A stretch of 19,560 bases of DNA from Verrucomicrobiales bacterium (GCA_003445095.1 DLVS01000774.1:1-19560); one strand, 5' to 3'. Counted from the stretch's first letter, positions 7,020 through 15,467 are shown. The notes: generated from the sequence alone by a model not told the origin. Numbers and translations are program-made.

Positions 7020-9782
7020 TCACCGCCGTTTCGTGCGGAAGAACTGCGGGCTCGAGCCGGCGACAACCGAATCCGAATACGCGGCGGTTCCGTCGGGTTC
7101 AAGTTGCAGATTGCCGCTCAACGTTTGCCAGGCTTGGAGGTTCTGACTCGCCTCGACGGCGTACTGCTCCAGTTCCGCGGGCGTGAATCGCTCTCCGTCG
7201 GGCGTACGACCAATGAGCCGTAACGTCCCGGGCGTCGCTGTTGTCCCCCAGCCCAATTCGACACCGCCGAGCACCACCAAGCTGGCCTCGTTGCTCGACG
7301 TTTCGTTGGTATTCCGTACCAAAACTCGGTACCGGCCCGCCTGCGCACGCGTCACTTCCGGAAGCTCGAGGGAGCTGCCGTTTTGGCCCGCCAATTCCAC
7401 GTCGTCTTTGAGCCATTGGAACGTCAGGGGACTGGAGCTTTCCGCCACCACCGAAAACCGCGCCGATTGTCCCACTTCGACTGTCAATGGCGTTGGCTGA
7501 CTTATGATGTGGGGCGGCGCATCGGTTCGTGGCAAATACCGAACCAAACCCGCTCCGATATCAGCGAGAAGGAAGTCACCCGCCACGATCACTTCGCCGC
7601 CAAGCTGGACCGCTGTCGCTTGGACCGCGCCCGGTAGCGAGGCGCCCCCGAACCATCGTCTCCCGTCATTAGCGAACACTTGAAACCGATCGCCGAAACC
7701 TTCGCCGACAGCGACCATCCCCGCGGCGCTCACGCTCAGGGTGTTGGCGGAAATCGAGCGGAAGTCTTCAGCGAAGTTCTCCAGCAGGACTCCGGTCGTA
7801 TCAAACGCGGCGAAACTAGGACGCACTTGGTCGCGAACGGAATCGAAAGCTCCGCATACAAAGACGCGTCCAGCCGGACCCGTGCGAACTCCCATAACTG
7901 ACGGCGCCACGAGGAAACGATCCCCGAAGGCGCCCGCATCAAAGGTCGGGTCCAAATTCCCGTTGATTTGCAATCGGGCCACGCCCTGCCGGTTCATCCC
8001 ATTCACGAGGTTGAAATTACCGCCGATCAGGACGTAGCCGTCGGGTTGCACATCTACGCTTTTAATCGTGGCGTCAAAAAACCCGGGAGCGGCGAGCGGC
8101 GGACGACGAAAGGACGTGTCCACCGCTGCATTGGTTTCAAACCGTATCAATTGGTGGTACACCGGAGTCCCGGTCGTGGTCACGTTACCGCAAACAACCA
8201 CCCGTCCGTTGGGCCCTGGAGCGAGGTCATACACTTCCGAATCGATCGCCAACGGTGGAAAAAACGAATTGTCCACGGCTCCATTGGGAAGTAGTCGCGC
8301 CAAGCCGCGGCGTTGGGAAACCCCGATTCCCGGAAAGCTCCCTCCAACCAGGAGCTTGTCGTCCGGCAAGGCCCGAACCACCGAAACACCCCCGTTCACC
8401 GGCAGATTGGTGAAGGTTGTGTCGAGAAGTCCGTTCGGGAGGAGTCGCGCCAGGTTTCTCCGAGGTTGTTTATTAACAGATGAAAACTTTCCGCCAATCA
8501 CGATCTTGTTGTCGGATTGCAAGGCCACGGACCGAACTCCGCCCGGGCGTTCCAGTCGCGCGGCGAATGAATTGTCCACGGATCCATTGGCGTCCGTGCG
8601 CAACAACGCGGCCCCGCTGCCTCGATTGAAATTCAAGTCTCCGCCGATGAGCACACCACCGGCGGTTTCCCCCAGCACGTTGAACTGGGCTCCATAAGTC
8701 TTTGGAAACTTCCAGGTGGTATCCAAGCTGCCGTCCACATTCAGGCGAACCAGGCGATACGCCTGCACATCGTAGAAGACCCCCGCGACTAACACCCGCC
8801 CATCGGACAAAGCGAGCAAGGCAGTAACCCGAATACCACTGCCCACCGCCGCCGTCGGATTGAAGGAAAGGTCCACTCCACCGGCCGAGTAGAGCCGTGC
8901 GATTCCGGGTCTTGGCTGTTCGTTGACCGTGGTGAACTGGCCGCCGATCACGATTCGATTGTCGGGAGTGACCGCGACCGCCGACACAATGTACGGGTAC
9001 AATCCAACGATCCGCGGTTGGAAACTCTCGTCCAAGACACCCGTCGCACTGACTCGCGCCAGATACGGCCTGGAGACTAAGGAGTGACGGTTGGCCCCCA
9101 GCATTGTGTTAAAGTCGCCTCCAATCACGACACTGCCGTCCGACAAGCGGGCCGCCGCGAAAGGGTCGCCATCGTAAATGGGTGTCAGGTGATCAAAGTC
9201 TCCCGTGTCCGCTTTCAATCGAACGAGGTCCCGAGACACGTTCATTACGCCGCCATGAAATGAGTCATAATAAACCAACGCGAAGGAATCATTCCCTTGA
9301 TCAGCGAACAGCGCGGCCACCGTGCCGGACGGCCCGGTCTGCAAGCGAGGGTGAAACGTTGGATCAAGGGTTCCGTCGGCGAGCAGCCGAACAAACGGCT
9401 CGCGAACTTCATAGCCGCTGAGCGGATCCGTGCGCCCAGTTGGGAAAGAGCCGCCCAACACCACTCGCCCATCGGACTGAACGAAGATCGTGCGGGTCGC
9501 CTCAACCAGTCCCGCGGGTGGTTGGAACGTGGGATCGGGACTTCCGTCGGCGTTGAGGCGGGCAATCCCGTCCCGGGGCAAGCCAGCGACCTGATCGAAA
9601 GTCCCGAGGACCACAATCTTTCCATCGGTCTGCTGCCCCATGGCTCGGATTTGCCCTGGTTGCGCCACGCTCACTTTGAAACTTTGGTCCAAGGTTTGGC
9701 TGGCACATTCAAAGACAAGAAAGTAGCCCAGAAAAACCAAGGCGCTTAGGGACGGGAGAGTCGGAACTTGGAGGAATCGCAT
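7020..9782 (-). CDS. Large exported delta-60 repeat protein with Ig-like domain
   Basis: The product has 920 residues from the preferred ATG at 9782. It starts MRFLQVPTLPSLSALVFLGYFLVFECASQ, a good signal peptide; the frame extends 56 codons further upstream to 9950 without family support. About residues 30-725 hold some 12-14 imperfect repeats of 45-60 residues in the delta-60 style (TIGR02608). A typical unit is DGKIVVLGTF, then a variable loop, then GIARLNADGSPDPTF, and the array probably forms a beta-propeller-like structure. Next is an Ig-like domain (HIISQPTPLTVEVGQSARF ... LTFQWLKDD ... AGRYRVLVRN). The C-terminus has YAVEASQNLQAWQTL and ends FFRTKRR, a tail style common in large exported Verrucomicrobiota proteins. 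A surface or secreted role is likely; the ligand is unknown. Confidence 0.9.
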   Translation of the reverse strand: MRFLQVPTLPSLSALVFLGYFLVFECASQTLDQSFKVSVAQPGQIRAMGQQTDGKIVVLGTFDQVAGLPRDGIARLNADGSPDPTFQPPAGLVEATRTIFVQSDGRVVLGGSFPTGRTDPLSGYEVREPFVRLLADGTLDPTFHPRLQTGPSGTVAALFADQGNDSFALVYYDSFHGGVMNVSRDLVRLKADTGDFDHLTPIYDGDPFAAARLSDGSVVIGGDFNTMLGANRHSLVSRPYLARVSATGVLDESFQPRIVGLYPYIVSAVAVTPDNRIVIGGQFTTVNEQPRPGIARLYSAGGVDLSFNPTAAVGSGIRVTALLALSDGRVLVAGVFYDVQAYRLVRLNVDGSLDTTWKFPKTYGAQFNVLGETAGGVLIGGDLNFNRGSGAALLRTDANGSVDNSFAARLERPGGVRSVALQSDNKIVIGGKFSSVNKQPRRNLARLLPNGLLDTTFTNLPVNGGVSVVRALPDDKLLVGGSFPGIGVSQRRGLARLLPNGAVDNSFFPPLAIDSEVYDLAPGPNGRVVVCGNVTTTGTPVYHQLIRFETNAAVDTSFRRPPLAAPGFFDATIKSVDVQPDGYVLIGGNFNLVNGMNRQGVARLQINGNLDPTFDAGAFGDRFLVAPSVMGVRTGPAGRVFVCGAFDSVRDQVRPSFAAFDTTGVLLENFAEDFRSISANTLSVSAAGMVAVGEGFGDRFQVFANDGRRWFGGASLPGAVQATAVQLGGEVIVAGDFLLADIGAGLVRYLPRTDAPPHIISQPTPLTVEVGQSARFSVVAESSSPLTFQWLKDDVELAGQNGSSLELPEVTRAQAGRYRVLVRNTNETSSNEASLVVLGGVELGWGTTATPGTLRLIGRTPDGERFTPAELEQYAVEASQNLQAWQTLSGNLQLEPDGTAAYSDSVVAGSSPQFFRTKRR

Positions 9783-10213
9783 AGTGATCCGTTGAAGGCG
9801 GGGAGAAACTGCAAAAGGCTCCCGGCCAGCGCAATGGGCAATCCAGGTGGCGGCGCCGAATGGGTCGAATGTCCGAACGGGACTCCGTGCCCCGAGATTC
9901 TCAGCCGGAACAAAGTCATAGAATCGCGCGCGAAGGCCCGAAGAAAACAAGGGATCAGGGCGAACGGTGGCGGATCACCGTTTGGTCAGTCTGAGAAACG
10001 TCTGCCGCCTTTGTCTGAACCGGCCTTCTCCTTCTTCTCGGCTTCGCGGCTTCGCGTGAGTCTTCCGGCATTTCCCACCGCATCGACCCGGATGGAGCGC
10101 GGCGGCTAGGGAAATACCCATAGCCGCGGTCAGGAAAGGCAATCGCCTGCGAGCGACGAGCGCCCCAAACTCAGCACTGGTCTCGCGGGGCTCAAAACGG
10201 AACTGTCGCGCAC
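9783..10213. promoter_or_regulatory. Divergent intergenic region with hairpin and repeat candidate
   Basis: These 431 bases separate the delta-60 gene (minus) from the flavoprotein gene (plus) and should hold promoters for both. I could not fix any -35/-10 pair with confidence. A perfect stem-loop ACGGTG-GCGGAT-CACCGT lies at about 9963-9980, without a T-tract. A short tandem GGCTTCGC/GGCTTCGC motif follows at 10036-10060. No gene is seen; the open frame 9768-10109 has no recognisable protein. Confidence 0.4.
10036..10060. repeat. Short tandem 'GGCTTCGC' motif, possible dispersed repeat
   Basis: Two direct copies of GGCTTCGC stand back to back, followed by GTGAG. Short 'cttcgcg' iterations of this kind occur as dispersed intergenic elements in several Planctomycetota/Verrucomicrobiota genomes, as I recall. 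The sequence shows only the local tandem; its dispersal in this genome is unknown. Confidence 0.3.
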
Positions 10214-11458
10214 GTGCAGTTCGACGTGGTGATTGTGGGAGGCGGAGCAGCCGGGCTGTTCTGCGCGCGGACGGCAGGTCAGCGAGGACGCCGAGTGTTG
10301 CTGCTCGAACACAATGCCCGGCTGGGCAACAAAATCCTGATCTCAGGGGGCGGCCGGTGCAATTTCACGAACCTTGGCGCCACCGCCGCCCACTACCTCA
10401 CTCAGGGAAGCCCCCATTTTGCCAAGTCTGCGTTGGCCCGGTGCACGGCGCTGGATTTTCTCGCGCTGGTCGAACACCACGGCATCGCGTGGCACGAAAA
10501 GAAGCTCGGCCAGCTTTTCTGCGATCATAGCTCGAAGCAGATCCTCCAGATGCTCGAAGACGAGTGCGCCGATGCGCGGGTGAAAGTGAGACCAAACTGT
10601 CGGGTGAGTTCGATCCGCCGCACGGGTTGGTCCGAGGACCCCGATGCTGTTGCTGAGCGAGTCGCGGACCAACCAACCCAATCGCTGGAGCCTCCCGAAT
10701 GGTTCCTCGAAACGTCGCAGGGATCCGTGGTGACTCGTTCGCTGGTCATCGCCACCGGCGGATTGTCATTTCCGAAGCTCGGCGCGACACCATTCGGCTA
10801 CGAGGTCGCACGACAATTCGGGGTCAGGCTGGTCCCGCCGCGCCCAGGTCTGGTTCCGCTGACCTTGGGGGAAGATGATCTCACGACATTTGGGGAATTG
10901 AGCGGACTGTCTCTTGACTGTGAGGTCAGTGCGGGGCTCGAAGCCCCCAGGTTTCGCGAACATTTTTTGTTTACCCATCGAGGTCTGAGCGGGCCGGCGA
11001 TCTTGCAGATCTCCAGCTATTGCGCTGCCGGTGAAGCGATCCGACTCGATTTGCTGCCCGATCAGTCGGCTCTCGACCTACTCACGAAAGAAAAGGCTGG
11101 CGGACGCGATGCCAAATCGGCACTCCGTTCGGTGTGGCCGGATCGCTTCGCCGCGGCTTGGTGCGCTCGATTCGCGTCGTCTAAGCCGATCGCTCAAATG
11201 TCCCAACGGGAACTCGAGGCGCTCGCGCGGCGGGTGCATTCATGGGAAATCGTGCCTTCCGGTGACGAGGGTTATCCGAAGGCCGAGGTGACGGTCGGCG
11301 GCGTGGCCACGAGCGAACTCTCGTCGAAGACCTTGGAATGTCGGCGCGTCCGTGGCCTGTTCTTTGTTGGCGAAGTCGTGGACATCACGGGTTGGCTCGG
11401 CGGCTACAATTTCCAGTGGGCTTGGGCCAGCGGGCACGCCGCGGGCCAGGCGGTGTGA
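10214..11458 (+). CDS. HI0933/BaiN-family NAD(P)/FAD-dependent oxidoreductase
   Basis: The product has 414 residues with a GTG start at 10214; the FAD-binding strand begins at residue 3, so no earlier start is needed. The N-terminus shows the dinucleotide-binding GGGAAG (residues 9-14) with a following acidic residue (LLLEHN, Glu32). The family hallmark GNKILISGGGRCNFTN is at 38-53, with VIATGGLSFPKLGATPFGY in the middle and the C-terminal GEVVDITGWLGGYNFQWAWASGHAAG. This is the TIGR00275/HI0933 flavoprotein family, also labelled aminoacetone oxidase family or BaiN. A member in gut clostridia acts in bile-acid dehydroxylation, but most are of unknown substrate, so only the redox flavoprotein role is claimed. 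Length and motifs are complete. It is transcribed toward the small conserved gene at 11511. Confidence 0.92.
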   Translation: MQFDVVIVGGGAAGLFCARTAGQRGRRVLLLEHNARLGNKILISGGGRCNFTNLGATAAHYLTQGSPHFAKSALARCTALDFLALVEHHGIAWHEKKLGQLFCDHSSKQILQMLEDECADARVKVRPNCRVSSIRRTGWSEDPDAVAERVADQPTQSLEPPEWFLETSQGSVVTRSLVIATGGLSFPKLGATPFGYEVARQFGVRLVPPRPGLVPLTLGEDDLTTFGELSGLSLDCEVSAGLEAPRFREHFLFTHRGLSGPAILQISSYCAAGEAIRLDLLPDQSALDLLTKEKAGGRDAKSALRSVWPDRFAAAWCARFASSKPIAQMSQRELEALARRVHSWEIVPSGDEGYPKAEVTVGGVATSELSSKTLECRRVRGLFFVGEVVDITGWLGGYNFQWAWASGHAAGQAV

Positions 11459-11510
11459 AGCCGCTTGGGGCGCTTTGACGGCTGCCCGTGCGACCCGCAT
11501 CGTATTGCCC

Positions 11511-11747
11511 ATGACCAAGGCAGCAGTGAAGGCAGCGGCGGAAAAGGCACTCCGCAATTATGACGTCACGCTGCACTTGACCAGTGGGGACACGCTCCTC
11601 GTCGCGCATCCGGATTATTTGTCGTACAGCCCCGATAGCCCGGAAATCCTAGTCTGGCCTCCGGGAGCGGGCTTTGAAGTGGTGGCCTTGTCGGAAATTG
11701 CCAAGATCAAGGTGGTGCCCCGAGCTCCTTCGACGTCCAAGAAATGA
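11511..11747 (+). CDS. Small conserved protein of unknown function (78 aa)
   Basis: The product has 78 residues from the ATG at 11511, 52 bases after the flavoprotein stop. A longer frame from 11352 overlaps that gene and is unlikely. The sequence NYDVTLHLTSGDTLLVAHPDYLSY ... ILVWPPGAGFEVVALSEIAKIKV follows a pattern I associate with small beta-rich proteins frequent in Planctomycetota and Verrucomicrobiota: 'PF.v.ltdG....v.HPd.v......v.v......e.idl..i..i.v'. These have no known activity. It may be co-transcribed with the flavoprotein gene. No ribosome binding site is obvious. Confidence 0.65.
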   Translation: MTKAAVKAAAEKALRNYDVTLHLTSGDTLLVAHPDYLSYSPDSPEILVWPPGAGFEVVALSEIAKIKVVPRAPSTSKK

Positions 11748-11837
11748 CCCGACCACTCTGAGATATTCTTCAGCCGCATTCTCAAAGAGGGTGGCGGACG
11801 ACGTTTTTCGTATCGGCGAACGGAGGCGATTAGTCGT

Positions 11838-12488
11838 TTATCGCCGGCCCAGAGCCTCCAGGGCTTGCCGATAGGCCGGAACTACTTCGGTGGGGCCGGC
11901 AACCGTCGTACCGAGGTCGCTGAGCAAACCATCCTGAAGCCCATAGATCCATCCGTGGACCGACAATTCCTGACCGCGCTCCCAGGCATCCCGAGCGATC
12001 GTCGCCTGGCACACGTTGGTTACCTGTTCGATCACATTCAACTCGCACAGACGATTGGCGCGGTGCTCGAGGTCCGAAAGGTCGTCCAACAACGAAGCAT
12101 GCCGCTGACGCACGTCTTGGATGTGTCGTAGCCAATTATCGACCAGCCCGAGTCGATTTTGGAAAAGCGCCGCTTGGACCCCGCTACAGCCGTAATGGCC
12201 ACAGACGATGATGTGCTTAACCTTCAAAACATCGACCGCGAATTGCATCACGGACAGACAGTTGAGGTCAGAGTGCACCACCAGATTCGCCACGTTGCGA
12301 TGGACAAAGACCTGGCCAGGCAACAACCCCACAATTTGATTGGCCGGAACGCGACTGTCGGAACACCCGATCCACATATATTCGGGAACCTGCTGCTTCG
12401 CGAGGCGAGCGAAGAACTCGGGATCACGTTCCCGCAATCGCTGAGCCCACTCACGGTTGTTCGCGAATAGCTTTGGTAAGAGACGCAT
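11838..12488 (-). CDS. can: Beta-class carbonic anhydrase
   Basis: The product has 216 residues and interconverts CO2 and bicarbonate in the cytoplasm. The zinc ligands Cys42, His98 and Cys101 and the Asp44-Arg46 dyad (CSDSRVPAN, then CGHYGCSGV) sit at the same numbers as in E. coli Can, and FVHRNVANLV and GWIYGLQDGLL also match. The N-terminal LFANNREWAQ is typical for this subgroup, supporting the ATG at 12488. All catalytic residues are intact. It converges with the small gene at 11511 and diverges from the helicase gene, with about 107 bases between the two starts. Likely constitutive housekeeping, supplying bicarbonate for carboxylation reactions. The same fold is also found in the shorter clade with different pH behaviour, but the motif set here is the standard plant/Can type. 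Confidence 0.96.
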   Translation of the reverse strand: MRLLPKLFANNREWAQRLRERDPEFFARLAKQQVPEYMWIGCSDSRVPANQIVGLLPGQVFVHRNVANLVVHSDLNCLSVMQFAVDVLKVKHIIVCGHYGCSGVQAALFQNRLGLVDNWLRHIQDVRQRHASLLDDLSDLEHRANRLCELNVIEQVTNVCQATIARDAWERGQELSVHGWIYGLQDGLLSDLGTTVAGPTEVVPAYRQALEALGRR

Positions 12489-12595
12489 GGCGAATCGAAA
12501 AAGCTAGCGTCGGCGGAATCTCGGTGGCGAGGCAATCAAATGCGCATTGCGATTGGGATGGGCGCGGACCAGGAAGATCGTTAGCCTCGGTCGTC

Positions 12596-13870
12596 ATGTC
12601 ATTCCGTGCCTTGGGTCTGGATGAGCGGATCCTGAAAGCCGTTCAACACGCGGGTTACACCGAACCCACGCCGATTCAGGCGGCCGCCATTCCCTTGATT
12701 CTCGCTGGGCACGACCTCGTGGGCATCGCCCAAACCGGCACGGGGAAGACCGCTGCTTATACGCTTCCGTTGCTCACCCTGCTGGCCCGCCCCGGGACCG
12801 GTCCGCAACGGCGCGGCACGCGGGCCCTCATCCTGGCGCCGACGCGCGAGCTGACCGTGCAGATCGAAGAGAACGTGCGGGCTTACGCGCGCCATGTTCC
12901 GCTGCGAATGGCCACCGTGTACGGAGGCGTGGGAGAGCGACCGCAAATTCAGGCGCTGCAATCGGGTGTAGACCTGATCGTCGCCACACCGGGGCGGTTG
13001 ATGGATTTGATGAGCCGCCGTTTCGGCAATTTTTCTGGAATCAACGTTCTGGTCCTGGATGAAGCGGACCGCATGCTGGATATGGGTTTCGTCCCGGCGA
13101 TTCGCCAGATCGTGCGCGCTCTTCCCGACAAGCGTCAGACCCTGTTGTTCTCAGCCACTCTTTCCCGCGAAATCGAGAGTCTCATTCCCCAGTTTTTGCG
13201 CTCGCCCAAAACGGTTCAGATTGGTCGCCGCGCGAACCCGGCCGACACGGTCACGCAATTCGTTTATGAGGTTCCGAAACATCTGAAACAGAACCTCCTC
13301 TTTCACCTACTCAAAGACCCGGAGATGAACATGGTGCTCGTTTTCACCCGGATGAAGCACACCGCCGACCGGGTCGCGGAGAAACTAGAACAGCGCGGCA
13401 TTCGGACCGGTGCCCTGCATTCGAATCGTTCCCAAAGCCAGCGACTGCGCGCCCTCAAAGATTTTAAGTCGGGAGCTGTCCGCGTGTTAGTGGCCACGGA
13501 CATCGCGGCACGGGGCATCGATGTGGACGGAATCTCACACGTCGTGAATTTCGATTTTCCGATGCATCCGGAAGATTACGTCCACCGAATTGGCCGAACC
13601 GGTCGAGCGCATGCGGTCGGCGACGCGCTCAGCTTTGTAACTCCAGCGGACATGGGTGATTTACGGTCGTTGGAGCGCTTCATTGGACGAGGCCTGGTCC
13701 GGAAACGGGCAACCGGGTTCGACTACCACGCACCGAACAATTCAGGTGAGCGCGACGATCGGGGGGAGCGGGGCTCGGCGGGTCGCGACCGATTCAGGCC
13801 CCCTGCCCCATCAGGTCACGGCGGTCCGCGGCGCGGACCTCAGCGGCCGTTCCATAGTCGCCGCCGGTGA
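12596..13870 (+). CDS. DEAD-box ATP-dependent RNA helicase, RhlE-like
   Basis: The product has 424 residues from the ATG at 12596. It begins at the Q motif (F3, then YTEPTPIQ with Gln28). The frame is open back to 12473, but the added residues carry no motif and would overlap the start of can. All helicase motifs are present: I AQTGTGKT (45-52), Ia PTREL, Ib TPGR, II DEAD (155-158), III SAT, IV VFTRMK, V ATDIAARGIDVDGI, VI HRIGRTGRA. After about residue 380 comes a polar tail rich in Arg, Gly and Pro (GERDDRGERGSAGRD ... GGPRRGPQRPFHSRRR), as in RhlE-type helicases, which probably adds nonspecific RNA binding. It unwinds RNA duplexes in ribosome assembly or RNA decay. RhlE is the best match, though other bacterial DEAD-box subgroups cannot be excluded. 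Confidence 0.93.
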   Translation: MSFRALGLDERILKAVQHAGYTEPTPIQAAAIPLILAGHDLVGIAQTGTGKTAAYTLPLLTLLARPGTGPQRRGTRALILAPTRELTVQIEENVRAYARHVPLRMATVYGGVGERPQIQALQSGVDLIVATPGRLMDLMSRRFGNFSGINVLVLDEADRMLDMGFVPAIRQIVRALPDKRQTLLFSATLSREIESLIPQFLRSPKTVQIGRRANPADTVTQFVYEVPKHLKQNLLFHLLKDPEMNMVLVFTRMKHTADRVAEKLEQRGIRTGALHSNRSQSQRLRALKDFKSGAVRVLVATDIAARGIDVDGISHVVNFDFPMHPEDYVHRIGRTGRAHAVGDALSFVTPADMGDLRSLERFIGRGLVRKRATGFDYHAPNNSGERDDRGERGSAGRDRFRPPAPSGHGGPRRGPQRPFHSRRR

Positions 13871-13958
13871 AGTAGTCGTGAAATTGGGTGAACGGCCAAA
13901 ACACCGATCCGTTCGCGTCGTCGCGCTGCGCTCCCTGGACTTCGCTGTGGTATCGGGT

Positions 13959-14738
13959 TTAACGAAGCAGCAACAGGATCAAGGCGCCCATCGCAATTCG
14001 GTACCAGCCAAACGGGATAAACGTGTGATTGCGAATGAAGCCGACCAACCACTTGACCGAAATGAACGCGGTGATGGCCGATACCACCAACCCAAGCACA
14101 ATCATGTTCCAAGGCTCATGCGGCGTGCCATCCGTCATGGCGTCGTAGGTTTCCTTGGCGCCGGCTGCTAGCAATGTGGGAATACCCAGCAAGAAAGAAA
14201 ACTCCACGGCGGCCGGCCGGCCCAAGCCCAGCGCCAAGGCCATGAGGATGGTCGCGCCGGAGCGAGAGGCACCGGGAAAAACCGCCGCGATCAACTGAGC
14301 CCAGCCCATAACCAACGCGACGGTCCAAGTCACTTTTTCGGACGCAGGGCGGTCTTTGAGCAATACTTCGATAGCCAAGAAAGCAACTCCGCCGATCAAC
14401 GTGGCCCAGGCCACGGGCTCAGGATCTTTGGGCAGCCGAACGTCCATTTTCTTCAGCAACAGCCCGCCGACTGCGGTAATCAAGAACGCCGCCGCCAACT
14501 TGAAGGCATAATCACGCACTTCTGGTTTCGCCCAACCGGTCAGCAACTCGCCCACCCGCCGAGCAAAGACCAGCACCACGGCCAGCACGGCTCCGATTTG
14601 GATCACCACATTGAACATGTCGCTCTTGTGGCCTAGCCAGTGTTCCGCGAGCAGCAAGTGGCCCGTGGAGGACACGGGGAGGAATTCGGTGATCCCTTCG
14701 AGGCAACCCAAGATGATGACTGAAACCCAATCCGGCAT
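13959..14738 (-). CDS. uppP: Undecaprenyl-diphosphate phosphatase
   Basis: The product has 259 residues with about eight membrane segments. It removes one phosphate from undecaprenyl diphosphate to recycle the lipid carrier for peptidoglycan and other cell-wall polymers, and gives bacitracin tolerance (BacA family). Signature 1 is EGITEFLPVSSTGH (Glu14, Glu18, His27) and signature 2 is PGASRSGAT with Arg159; both are intact. The C-terminal FIRNHTFIPFGWYRI is also typical. The ATG at 14738 gives the normal N-terminus. Twin perfect hairpins lie 15 bases upstream, between 14753 and 14788, in the expected 5' untranslated region, so control at the RNA level is possible. Upstream on the same strand lies crcB, separated by 342 bases that include a strong terminator, so the two are probably separate transcripts. 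Confidence 0.97.
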   Translation of the reverse strand: MPDWVSVIILGCLEGITEFLPVSSTGHLLLAEHWLGHKSDMFNVVIQIGAVLAVVLVFARRVGELLTGWAKPEVRDYAFKLAAAFLITAVGGLLLKKMDVRLPKDPEPVAWATLIGGVAFLAIEVLLKDRPASEKVTWTVALVMGWAQLIAAVFPGASRSGATILMALALGLGRPAAVEFSFLLGIPTLLAAGAKETYDAMTDGTPHEPWNMIVLGLVVSAITAFISVKWLVGFIRNHTFIPFGWYRIAMGALILLLLR

Positions 14739-14752
14739 GGCGGCGGATGAAC

Positions 14753-14788
14753 CCGGAATCCAAGGATTCCGGCAAGGCGAAACGCCTT
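14753..14788 (-). promoter_or_regulatory. Twin perfect hairpins in the uppP leader
   Basis: Two stem-loops stand side by side. The first is CCGGAATCC-AA-GGATTCCGG (14753-14772), a 9-base perfect stem. The second is AAGGCG-AAA-CGCCTT (14774-14788), a 6-base perfect stem. They end 15 bases before the uppP start codon, where they could influence ribosome access or RNA stability. Neither is followed by a T-tract on the minus strand. They could alternatively be a DNA-level operator or a REP-like repeat. Confidence 0.45.
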
Positions 14789-14854
14789 AGGAGGGCGAAA
14801 AAAGAATCTTCACCCGGCGCTTGACCGGTCTGCCACACCCACTATTTTGCCGCG

Positions 14855-15037
14855 TCCCGAAACTTGGTAGGACGAACAATTTTCGGTCTGTTGAAGAACC
14901 GTTCTTTATCAGTCCAACTCAATTTCCCGTTCGGCTTAGTTCATCGGGCGGGAATCTCCACATAGTCCTACTGAACTGATTCTGAAAATTCCCCCGGGCG
15001 TACGGTCACCCTCTGACCGGCGCCCGGGTTTATTTTT
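14855..15037 (+). ncRNA. Candidate small RNA (unclassified)
   Basis: The predicted transcript is about 180 bases, from just after the promoter-like pair TTGACC (14821-14826) and TATTTT (14843-14848) to the terminator T-run. GTAGGAC near 14867 can pair with GTCCTAC near 14974, closing most of the molecule, and inner pairings such as TTCCCG/CGGGAA are available. No plus-strand gene lies immediately upstream for the terminator to serve. The size recalls 6S RNA, but I see no convincing 6S central-bubble sequence and do not assign a family. Confidence 0.3.
14993..15037 (+). terminator. Strong intrinsic terminator
   Basis: The outer stem CCCGGGCG / CGCCCGGG (8 pairs) encloses an inner stem GGTCA / TGACC (5 pairs) with loop CCCTC, and TTTATTTTT follows directly on the plus strand. 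On the minus strand the same hairpin is followed by a weaker GGAATTTTC and lies about 50 bases after the crcB stop, so it may also end crcB transcripts. Confidence 0.75.
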
Positions 15038-15080
15038 GGGTGGGGTCGCCGGGTGGTCGAAGAACGCTGCATTCCCGGGG

Positions 15081-15467
15081 TTAGCTCCTCAGGCCGCTGC
15101 TCACTGCATATCCGAACGCGACCGCCCCCAAGCAAAGTCCCACGGAGAGCAGCACATTCGCCGCCGCCGCCTGATGATGCCCCTCGCGCATCAACGCCAA
15201 GGTTTGAAGACTGAAGGCCGAGAAGGTGGTGTAGCCCCCCAGGACTCCGGTCAGTAAGAATTCCCGCAGGTCCGGCTTGAGCCACGGTTCTCCCTCCGGG
15301 GTCCGCCACCCGGCCAACAATCCCATCAGCAGACAGCCGGTTACGTTGACGGCGATGGTTCCGAAGGGGAGATGATGAGGCCAAAGCCGGTAAACGCCAT
15401 TCACGGCGAGGTAGCGGGCCATACCGCCCAAGGCACTTCCCATTCCGACGAGCCAGACTGAATTCAC
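15081..15467 (-). CDS. crcB: Fluoride channel/exporter CrcB (Fluc)
   Basis: The product has 128 residues with four membrane segments; it is the right length for a single-domain Fluc subunit that works as an antiparallel dimer expelling fluoride. Hallmarks are GSALGGMARYL near the N-terminus, FGTIAVNVTGCLLMG in the second segment, and GGYTTFSAFSLQTLAL in the third, containing the TTFS pore motif. The GTG at 15467 is used because the next ATG (residue 9) would cut the first helix. I looked for a fluoride (crcB-motif) riboswitch in the 107 bases upstream and could not recognise one. Only one crcB gene is present here, suggesting the homodimeric type. It diverges from the conserved gene at 15575. 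Confidence 0.95.
   Translation of the reverse strand: MNSVWLVGMGSALGGMARYLAVNGVYRLWPHHLPFGTIAVNVTGCLLMGLLAGWRTPEGEPWLKPDLREFLLTGVLGGYTTFSAFSLQTLALMREGHHQAAAANVLLSVGLCLGAVAFGYAVSSGLRS

Larger units (their letters stand above)
14739..15080. other. Gene-free region between uppP and crcB
   Basis: These 342 bases carry no recognisable protein. They contain the twin hairpins before uppP, a promoter-like TTGACC / TATTTT pair on the plus strand with a 16-base spacer (14821-14848), an internal complementary pair GTAGGAC / GTCCTAC around 14867-14980, and a strong hairpin terminator at 14993-15037. The arrangement suggests a small plus-strand RNA. Confidence 0.45.

Noticed and set aside
9783..9950. 56-codon upstream extension of the delta-60 protein
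   Set aside because: A convincing signal peptide starts at the inner ATG (9782); the extension has no export signal and would bury it.
14855..15037. 6S RNA or SRP RNA
   Set aside because: Size is near that of 6S RNA, but no recognisable central bubble or SRP GGAAGC-type loop motif is visible, so no family was assigned.
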